The translations under genes were made by a program, and so were the position numbers. From Candidatus Zixiibacteriota bacterium (GTDB lineage: Bacteria > Zixibacteria > MSB-5A5 > RBG-16-43-9), in assembly GCA_022865345.1 (NCBI GenBank), contig JALHSU010000092.1:1-33892 (forward strand): 33,892 nucleotides of DNA. Reading direction: 5' to 3'. Under the pieces are notes generated by a model. The model had not been told where the DNA came from. It was given only the letters and a program-made list of their open reading frames with translations, and ran no database searches. Positions 8,157 to 13,442 of this stretch are shown here, one piece after another (position 1 is the first letter of the stretch; each line of letters begins with the position of its first letter).

Positions 8157-8405
8157 TTATTTACTTCTCCGTTTCAACAATTTTACAATCTTTTCTCTGT
8201 TTATCCCGAACCCCAAAATCTTTTCATTGTCTATGATTATGGTCGGGGTAAGCAGCTGCCCGTATTTCTGAACCAGCTCCTCCCTGTTCCAGTAATCCTC
8301 CACGTTCTTATCCTCAAACTCTATCTTCTGTTTCGAAAAGAACCTTTTCGCTGCTTCGCAATCCACTCAGGTTGGTGAGGAATAGATTATCACTTTCTCA
8401 GACAT
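8157..8405 (-). CDS. Glutaredoxin-like selenoprotein (UxxC), in-frame TGA at residue 13
   Basis: Read from ATG 8405 (Shine-Dalgarno GGAGGG) with TGA at 8369-8367 decoded as selenocysteine, the product is 82 residues. It starts MSEKVIIYSSPT-U-VDCEAAK. Against the nearby paralogue at 8999-9331 (VVIYSAPDCPDS), the TGA falls exactly on the active-site Cys, and Cys16 completes a UxxC redox motif. The thioredoxin-fold cis-proline motif TPT is at 53-55 and GFG at 65-67. A 7-bp hairpin lies in the SECIS position. Without recoding only a 69-residue GTG-start fragment lacking the first strand would remain. It likely reduces disulfides or handles metal-thiol adducts in the cytoplasm. It lies 21 nt after the SHOCT gene, so in one operon. 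No sel genes are in the window. Confidence 0.75.
8334..8369 (-). promoter_or_regulatory. UGA plus SECIS-like hairpin
   Basis: After TGA (8369-8367) come 16 nt, then a perfect stem CGAAAAG/CTTTTCG (8350-8334) with loop GTT, or a 6-bp stem with loop GGTTC. Bacterial SECIS elements are hairpins just 3' of the UGA with G among the first loop bases; this one fits. The paralogue encodes the same KRFFS segment with other codons and does not form the stem. Confidence 0.6.
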
Positions 8406-8426
8406 TTTTCCCTCCAGTTTTGAATA

Positions 8427-8651
8427 TTATATCCCTGTAAGGTCTTTTTTCTTCTGCTCGAATTCCTCTTTGTTTATCTCTCCCCGGGCATACCTTTTCT
8501 TAAGAATCTCCAGGGCATTTTCTTCTTGGGCCGGACTTCTTGGCTCAGACCTTCCCTGCTGAAGAAGCCATTTTACCACCAGGGCAATAAAAAATATCAC
8601 CACTATCCAGAAAATGATCATCCCCAGCCAGCCAAATCCCCACATGTGCAT
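8427..8651 (-). CDS. Small membrane protein with C-terminal SHOCT domain
   Basis: The 74-residue product has an N-terminal MHMWGFGWLG segment, one transmembrane helix (about 9-30), a short polar linker and a SHOCT domain (about 44-72: NALEILKKRYARGEINKEEF). SHOCT is a short helical domain of unknown biochemical role, often found in small membrane proteins and frequently near metal-resistance genes. The N-terminal His/Met/Trp residues could contact metal, but this is speculative. The start at 8651 has GGGAGGAAAT. It sits between the ferredoxin gene (34-nt gap) and the Sec glutaredoxin gene (21-nt gap), so all three are probably cotranscribed from the promoter at 8928-8956. Confidence 0.85.
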   Translation of the reverse strand: MHMWGFGWLGMIIFWIVVIFFIALVVKWLLQQGRSEPRSPAQEENALEILKKRYARGEINKEEFEQKKKDLTGI

Positions 8652-8685
8652 ATTTCCTCCCTGATAAGATTTCAGATCTCTTAAT

Positions 8686-8874
8686 TTACTCCTTGATAAT
8701 TATAGCAGCAGAAGGACAGGAATCTGCCGCATCCTTACAGCACTCAGCTAAATCTGCTGGAACGTCATTGATTTTGGCAACCGCCTTTTCTCCCTGCATC
8801 TCAAAAATCTGTGGGCAAACCTGTACACACAACTCTTCCCCGGTGCACAAGTCAGGATCGACTTTCACTTTCAT
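8686..8874 (-). CDS. Small single-cluster [4Fe-4S] ferredoxin
   Basis: The 62-residue electron carrier belongs to the Thermotoga/Pyrococcus type. The motif is Cys10-x2-Glu13-x2-Cys16-x3-Cys20-Pro with a distal Cys53-Pro. The second ligand position is Glu13 instead of Cys, comparable to the Asp found there in Pyrococcus ferredoxin. Such a site can hold a [4Fe-4S] cluster with one non-Cys ligand or interconvert with [3Fe-4S]. Cys20 and Cys45 or Cys46 probably form the structural disulfide known in this family. I start at ATG 8874, 5 nt after GGAGGG, not at the ATG five codons upstream. It is the first gene after a good promoter and heads the ferredoxin-SHOCT-SecGrx run. Confidence 0.88.
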   Translation of the reverse strand: MKVKVDPDLCTGEELCVQVCPQIFEMQGEKAVAKINDVPADLAECCKDAADSCPSAAIIIKE

Positions 8875-8927
8875 TATACCCTCCTGCATTAATATTTTTC
8901 TCTAAAATCGGTTGCAGATTATGAGAT

Positions 8928-8956
8928 AGATTATCATCCATCAATTCAAAAGTCAA
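8928..8956 (-). promoter_or_regulatory. Probable promoter of the ferredoxin-SHOCT-SecGrx operon
   Basis: On the minus strand TTGACT (8956-8951) and TAATCT (8933-8928) are 17 bp apart, and a GATAAT overlaps the -10. The ferredoxin ATG lies about 54 bp downstream of the -10. No metal-regulator operator was recognised. Confidence 0.55.
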
Positions 8957-8998
8957 GCTTTTTTCGTAAACATAGCCGTACTGAAAATCTTAAACTCT

Positions 8999-9331
8999 TC
9001 ATAAATTTAATATCTTAAGTATATCATTTATGTTTATACCGAATCCCAAAAAGATGGTTTTACCTATGATTATTGTCGGTGTCAACAAGATCCCGTATGT
9101 TCTGATCAGCTCCTGTCTGATTTCCGGCTTTTCTACATTTTTGTCTTCGTAGTCTATCTTCTCCTCTGAGAAAAATCTCTTAGCTACCTGGGAATCCGGG
9201 CAATCCGGAGCTGAATAGATTACCACCTTTCCAGAGGATTCAGATTCCGATTTTTCAGGAGCAGACTTTGATTTTTTCTTCTCCGGTTTTGAACTGAACA
9301 GCCACCAGAATATCTTTTTTCTTCTGCTCAT
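8999..9331 (-). CDS. Glutaredoxin-like protein with CPDS site and basic N-terminal extension
   Basis: The 110-residue product has a charged N-terminal extension (1-34; MSRRKKIFWWLF followed by Lys/Ser/Glu-rich sequence), then a glutaredoxin-like domain. The active site is Cys44-Pro-Asp-Ser47, a single-cysteine (CxxS) form. The cis-proline motif TPT is at 84-86 and GFG at 96-98. It is a clear paralogue of the Sec protein at 8157-8405 (shared AKRFFS, EDKNVE, LLTPTIII, GFGIN). The pair therefore combines a monothiol and a selenol/thiol active site. The aromatic-basic N-terminus could associate with the membrane. The start at 9331 is preceded by AGAAGGAA. It lies 53 nt after the mini membrane protein gene. 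Confidence 0.85.
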   Translation of the reverse strand: MSRRKKIFWWLFSSKPEKKKSKSAPEKSESESSGKVVIYSAPDCPDSQVAKRFFSEEKIDYEDKNVEKPEIRQELIRTYGILLTPTIIIGKTIFLGFGININDILKILNL

Positions 9332-9384
9332 ATCCCTATTCCTTCTAAGTTTATCATCAACTCAGTTTCAAGGATAAATATCAT

Positions 9385-9561
9385 CTAATGACAACTCCGG
9401 GTGTCTTTCTTCTCCACTAGTTCTCCGTTTTTCCCATTTTCTTCAGGCTTAAGCGAACGGTGATGGGAATGACCTCCACAGCACCCTGCACCCATTCCTC
9501 CTCTGGAGAGAAGAAAGATTAATAAAGCTATTCCTATGATTACAAACAAAGTTTCTGACAT
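9385..9561 (-). CDS. Mini membrane protein with Cys/His metal-binding-like tail
   Basis: This 58-residue protein has one transmembrane helix (about 3-18), then RGGMGAGCCGGHSHHRS (residues 20-36) and a charged tail ending RSCH. Cys27, Cys28, His31, His33, His34, Cys57 and His58 form a compact potential soft-metal site. Similar tiny proteins with CCGGH-type tails occur beside metal transporters; I do not know a named function. GAGGAAG precedes the ATG at 9561. It lies between the DUF5676-like gene (31-nt gap) and the CPDS glutaredoxin gene in the same orientation. Confidence 0.75.
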   Translation of the reverse strand: MSETLFVIIGIALLIFLLSRGGMGAGCCGGHSHHRSLKPEENGKNGELVEKKDTRSCH

Positions 9562-9592
9562 TTTATCTTCCTCGCTTTTTATGTTTTACGAA

Positions 9593-9865
9593 TCAAAAAT
9601 CCTTTTGGGAGCAGCAAAATTTGTTTAAAAGATTATAAACCGGAACAAAGACTAAAGCCGTATAAAGTCCATAGATAAAACTCAAAGAGAGACCATATAA
9701 GAAGCTCCTGAAACTAATCCAGGTAAAACCCGGTAGTAAAACCTCTAAAAACCTATGCATCTCTGAGCCTTGGATCATCAAGCCGAACAACACGCATAGA
9801 CTGAAGGTAAAGCTTAAAAATATCGCCAGTGAAAATCCGACTATTTTGATGCTGAGTTTTGTCAT
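9593..9865 (-). CDS. Two-helix membrane protein, DUF5676-like
   Basis: The 90-residue protein has two hydrophobic segments (about 8-34 and 56-80) with a short polar loop and ends ...VFVPVYNLLNKFCCSQKDF. Length, a helix ending in a YN-type motif, and the neighbourhood resemble the DUF5676 family of small membrane proteins that often sit near copper or heavy-metal genes; the assignment is from memory. A Cys pair sits in the C-terminal tail. Its ATG lies 6 nt after the stop of the YHS-like gene and has no convincing Shine-Dalgarno, so translational coupling is likely. Confidence 0.7.
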   Translation of the reverse strand: MTKLSIKIVGFSLAIFLSFTFSLCVLFGLMIQGSEMHRFLEVLLPGFTWISFRSFLYGLSLSFIYGLYTALVFVPVYNLLNKFCCSQKDF

Positions 9866-9871
9866 GTGAGT

Positions 9872-10036
9872 TTACTTTTTATGTTCAGTCAAATTTCTAA
9901 TATATTTTTCCGGCTCTTTTTCGAAAACTGCCTGGCACAAAGGACAGCAGGGATAATAAATATCATGCTTATACTGAATTTTGATATGAGCTTTGTTAGG
10001 GTTGGTCCTACTCTTGCAAACCGGGCATAAATGCAT
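9872..10036 (-). CDS. Short YHS/TRASH-like metal-binding protein
   Basis: This 54-residue protein is built around two cysteine clusters: CPVC near the N-terminus (Cys4, Cys7) and YYPCCPLCQAVFEKEPEKY (Cys30, Cys31, Cys34). The second matches the YHS-domain end [17 protein letters not shown] seen at the start of the CopA in this window. It likely binds a soft metal ion, perhaps as a chaperone or sensor. GGAGG lies 6 nt before the ATG at 10036. It is the first gene of the metal/redox cluster in transcription order, 6 nt ahead of the DUF5676-like gene. Confidence 0.78.
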   Translation of the reverse strand: MHLCPVCKSRTNPNKAHIKIQYKHDIYYPCCPLCQAVFEKEPEKYIRNLTEHKK

Positions 10037-10688
10037 ATTTCCTCCAGGGTTTGTTAAAGATTATTGGATAGCAGACGTCGGTTCATCCTTTTTATTTTTC
10101 TATTTAGGGCAGAGGATTTAACCTCTGCCCTCTGGTGACCCTCTTCTCCAAGCTCTGGAGAAGATTTGCTACGATAACTTAGAGGAATGTTCGCATTAAA
10201 AATCTCTTTCAAACCAAATTGACAGCCTTATCTGATGCAACTTTAATGCCAGAATTCTCCTGAAATGAATTTTCTTCTTATTCTCTTAATTGAAAGAAAC
10301 TTGCAGAGGATTAATTTTTGATTGAACGAAATAAGTCGACAGTAATTAGTCTCAACTGCTACAAAGCCTGTAGGATTTGCTACTGTTGAATATATGCTGT
10401 AGAGGTGTTCAATCCTGGAAGCGGATCCGTAGGATTGAACGCCCGACACGATGGTCGGGCGCTACGAAAGCTATAAAGTCCGACGTTTCTGACGGACGCT
10501 GTTTAAAGAAACAAAGCTGTAGAGACGCATAGCTATGCGTCTCTACAAAAAAATAGCCCCGCTCCTTGCCTTCAAGGTTAGGTTTTGTTCATTCAGGAAT
10601 TGGAATTCCCGAATGTAAAAGGTGTAGGAAATCCAATTCCCGCGTCAACTAAAAGACATTGCATACCTGACTGAAGTCAGTTTGAATC
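10037..10688. other. Intergenic region rich in palindromes
   Basis: No coding frame is convincing. The region contains a 24-bp palindrome (GGGCAGAGG ... CCTCTGCCC, 10107-10130), CTTCTCCA ... TGGAGAAG (about 10143-10163) and GCCCGAC ... GTCGGGC (about 10441-10460). A perfect 30-bp palindrome lies at 10518-10547 (arm TGTAGAGACGCATAG). Two GGAATT/AATTCC-type elements lie near 10590-10645. No promoter for the YHS-like gene could be assigned with confidence. Confidence 0.55.
10518..10547. repeat. Perfect 30-bp palindrome
   Basis: Two 15-bp arms (TGTAGAGACGCATAG and its complement) meet without a spacer. It is one of many intergenic palindromes in the window whose ends resemble GTAG/CTAC. Confidence 0.8.
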
Positions 10689-11522
10689 TTATAAATGTTT
10701 TATTAATTCCAGTACAAAACTTGCTGAATTATCAGCCGCCACTTTAAAAAATCCCCTTAATTCATCAGAAGCAGTGGCGGAGCCTGAGCCGCCTGCTAAA
10801 TCAGAACAGCTTCTCACCACTAAGACTGGAATCCCATTAACATTTGCCACTTGCGCCACTGCGGCAGACTCCATATCGACGATCTGGGCATCGAATTTTT
10901 CTTTTAAATAATCCCTTTTCTCCTTCTGGTCGATAAAGGAATTCCCGGATACTCCCTTTCCCCCGATTTTGACTTGAGGCATACGCTCCCCTACGGGTTT
11001 CAATTTAAGATTTTGTCCAGCCGACTTTCCCTTTTCTAAGAGTGCCTTATCCACCTCGAAAAAGAGAACCCCAGCCTCTTTGGTTTGTCCAGGTAAAATA
11101 ACATAGATTGAATCGGGTATAAAGCCGTCTTTTCCATAATAGCCGTAATCGTGAGTCGCCCATCTTTCCGGGACAACGATATCACCTATGTGATTGGAGG
11201 AATCTATCCCTCCGCAGATTCCTGTAAATATTATCTCTTCGGGATTATATTTATCAATCAAAAGCTGAGTGGTCATCGCCGCATTAGTCATACCGACACC
11301 GGAATTGACGATGATAACTTCTTTGCCTTCTAATTTCCCAATCCAGAAAACTCTTCCTTTTACGAAAATACTATCCTTTAAATCCAGCTTACTTCTCAGA
11401 AGAGCACCTTCCTGGTCAAAGGCATACATCAGGGCAATTTTCCCTTTGGCCTGAACAGATGACTGAACAAAAGAGATAAAAAGTAAAAACAGAACCAAGG
11501 AAAAAACTATCTTTCTTCTCAT
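10689..11522 (-). CDS. Secreted MTA/SAH nucleosidase-like protein (phosphorylase superfamily)
   Basis: The 277-residue protein has an N-terminal signal peptide (about 1-25, ending SSVQA) and a PNP/UDP-phosphorylase fold of the MTAN type. Residues aligning with E. coli MTAN catalytic sites are present: Glu38 (AFDQEGALL), Glu218 (VDMESAA, 215-221) and Asp241 (RSCSD, 237-241). SGVGMTNAA is at 74-82. It should cleave methylthioadenosine, S-adenosylhomocysteine or a related nucleoside to a base and a sugar, here outside the cytoplasm. Cytoplasmic housekeeping MTANs lack the signal peptide. The ATG has AGGAGG upstream. No methionine-salvage genes adjoin it. Confidence 0.85.
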   Translation of the reverse strand: MRRKIVFSLVLFLLFISFVQSSVQAKGKIALMYAFDQEGALLRSKLDLKDSIFVKGRVFWIGKLEGKEVIIVNSGVGMTNAAMTTQLLIDKYNPEEIIFTGICGGIDSSNHIGDIVVPERWATHDYGYYGKDGFIPDSIYVILPGQTKEAGVLFFEVDKALLEKGKSAGQNLKLKPVGERMPQVKIGGKGVSGNSFIDQKEKRDYLKEKFDAQIVDMESAAVAQVANVNGIPVLVVRSCSDLAGGSGSATASDELRGFFKVAADNSASFVLELIKHL

Positions 11523-11549
11523 TCCTTTAAACCTCCTTTTTTGATTATT

Positions 11550-11646
11550 GTCATTCTGAGCCCGAGGGGCGAAGAATCTCTCGAATTTTGACCTTTAGAA
11601 AGATTCTTCGGTCATCCCGCTTTTAGCAGAATTCCCTCAGAATGAC
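11550..11646. repeat. GTCATT-type repeat, complete copy
   Basis: The outer inverted repeat is GTCATTCTGAG (11550-11560) and CTCAGAATGAC (11636-11646). The inner pair is GAAGAATCT (11571-11579) and AGATTCTTC (11601-11609). It lies between the nucleosidase gene and the membrane SRPBCC gene. See 21838-21925 for a sequence-shifted relative with the same layout. Confidence 0.8.
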
Positions 11647-11696
11647 AGTTTCTCTCGTCAGGCATAAGACCAAACGCTACATCTGACCACTGACCA

Positions 11697-13097
11697 CTAT
11701 CCTTTAGACTTCCAATCAATCGGTCCCTCAATAAAACGCTTTTTGAGATTACCCAGCACGTATGACCAAGCCTTATCAAAATAGTCATACAGTCTCTCCC
11801 AGTCTTTGCTCTTTCCCCAACCATACTGAGAGAATTTGATCTTTACTTTCCCCGGATCGATTTCCTCAAACTGCAGGATCACCTGAGTGCGCCTGTTGCG
11901 TAACTCTCCAAATTCAGGCGGAGCACCCCAGTCAAAGGAAAGCATTTCCATTGGAAGATAGCTCAGGATCTTGCAGTCTTCTGAACCTTTTAGACCGTAT
12001 GGATTCTCAAGAATGAAATAAATCTCATAAGGACCGCCCACAGCTAACTCGACTTTCGCATCACTGGAGAAAAAAGTCTTCACCCCTTCAGTAGTTGTCC
12101 AGGCATCCCAAACCTCTTTGAGTGATGCAGGAACAATTATCTCCTTACGGAGGATTTTTTCAGAGGGATTCTTGACGAAGCGATTGGATGAGGAGTTCAC
12201 AGAAGGTTCTTTGTTTTTTTTCGAAGTTAATGAAAACAACACCACTATTACGAGACTACCCGTCATAAGGCTTCCGAAAACAGTGGCTAATTTCCTAGCG
12301 TTGACTATTCGTTGAGTGTCATAGTCAAGATCGATGCTCTGTCTGAAAACTGGTGCTTCACGTGTAAACACGCTAATAGCATTTCCGTATTTAGGCTTCA
12401 GCACGGGAAAATTGATTTCAGCTCGGTAATCTTCAATTAAAGGTTTCGGCCCAGGTCTCATACTTGTAATCGACAAAATACTCCCCTTCGCTCCAGAAAC
12501 CAAATTCCGCACAGCGTTAATATATATTTTTATATTTTTTGCTACTAAATCACCTTTATTTACTAAAGAGATCGTGCTTTCCACCCTTCTAGCTCCCAAT
12601 ATAGCTAACTCCAATTTTCTTCCTTCAATTTGGGATAATTCCTTCACTTCGGGCAACAATTGATTAATCCATTCATCACTATTAGAGGAATAAAGCCCGG
12701 CTTTTCCTCCAGCTATAGGATTATAGGATTGAAGCTGTAGCTTTTTTTCGATTTCATAATGTTCATAGTAAGGTACATTTGGTAACAGTTCGTCATCAGG
12801 AAAGTAGTAGTCGTATTTGCCTAAAATTGCCTTTTCAAGGTTAGGAATTACTAATCTGGCAGACCTATTAAGGTATTCGACAACGATATCCGGGATCTTA
12901 TAATTGTGCACTTCGTAATATCTAATTATTGCAGGTTCATCGATCCATACCGCCACAGTGAAAACATCGATGGAAACCTCTGCATGTTGATTTGAAAAAT
13001 CAAATAATGCGACCAAGCTGGTTATAATAGTGACTCCAACTACTAGATTTAGAAACTTATTAAATGAATCCAGAATTGAAAGTGAAAGAATCTTCAT
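11697..13097 (-). CDS. Membrane protein with extracytoplasmic domain and cytoplasmic SRPBCC (AHSA1-like) domain
   Basis: The 466-residue protein has a membrane helix at about 15-33, a 235-residue polar region (34-268), a second helix (272-291), a linker, and an AHSA1/SRPBCC domain (about 318-455; RKEIIVPASLKEVWDAWTTTEGVK). SRPBCC domains form a ligand pocket; AHSA1 members are usually short stand-alone cytoplasmic proteins. The topology suggests an outside sensor domain joined to an inside ligand-binding domain. I recognise no family for residues 34-268. No Shine-Dalgarno is clear before the ATG at 13097; a GGAGTCAGG palindrome (about 13111-13138) lies just upstream. A joining of two genes by frame loss is not indicated: the frame is open throughout. 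Confidence 0.78.
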   Translation of the reverse strand: MKILSLSILDSFNKFLNLVVGVTIITSLVALFDFSNQHAEVSIDVFTVAVWIDEPAIIRYYEVHNYKIPDIVVEYLNRSARLVIPNLEKAILGKYDYYFPDDELLPNVPYYEHYEIEKKLQLQSYNPIAGGKAGLYSSNSDEWINQLLPEVKELSQIEGRKLELAILGARRVESTISLVNKGDLVAKNIKIYINAVRNLVSGAKGSILSITSMRPGPKPLIEDYRAEINFPVLKPKYGNAISVFTREAPVFRQSIDLDYDTQRIVNARKLATVFGSLMTGSLVIVVLFSLTSKKNKEPSVNSSSNRFVKNPSEKILRKEIIVPASLKEVWDAWTTTEGVKTFFSSDAKVELAVGGPYEIYFILENPYGLKGSEDCKILSYLPMEMLSFDWGAPPEFGELRNRRTQVILQFEEIDPGKVKIKFSQYGWGKSKDWERLYDYFDKAWSYVLGNLKKRFIEGPIDWKSKG

Positions 13098-13442
13098 TAA
13101 GAATTCAACTCTGGAGTCAGGAGTTACCTCCTGACTCCAAATAAAGTTGTAAAGCTGTCAGCTGTTAACACTTGACAACATATCTAAATATCTTTTGTGG
13201 GAGAAATATAACGAGAGAACTTGCGGATGTAAAGAAAAAAAAGGACAGCCACAAGGGCTGTCCCTACGAAATCCTTACTTAACGACCCTGAAAGGGTCGC
13301 ACTACGTTCGTCCGGGATAAACCCGGACGCTACACAATTGGTTTGGGAAATCCAATTCCCGAACCAACAAACATTATAGCATCAGCAAGCTGATGCACTC
13401 CTTTTTTCTGACCACTGATCACTCGCCACTGACCACTGTTTT
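13098..13442. other. Intergenic region with stacked palindromes
   Basis: No gene was found. It contains a GGAGTCAGGAG/CTCCTGACTCC palindrome (about 13111-13138) and GGACAGCC-ACAAG-GGCTGTCC (about 13250-13270). GACCC-TGAAA-GGGTC (about 13283-13297) and GTCCGGG ... CCCGGAC (about 13310-13330) follow. Then come a TTGGGAAATCCAATTCCCGAA element (about 13343-13363) and degenerate CTGACCACTGA-type repeats (about 13409-13440) that end at the secA stop codon. Confidence 0.55.

Noticed and set aside
8157-8366. A 69-residue protein starting at GTG 8366
   Set aside because: It would begin inside the thioredoxin fold, lacks a Shine-Dalgarno, and starts immediately after the TGA. The longer frame through TGA aligns fully with the paralogue.
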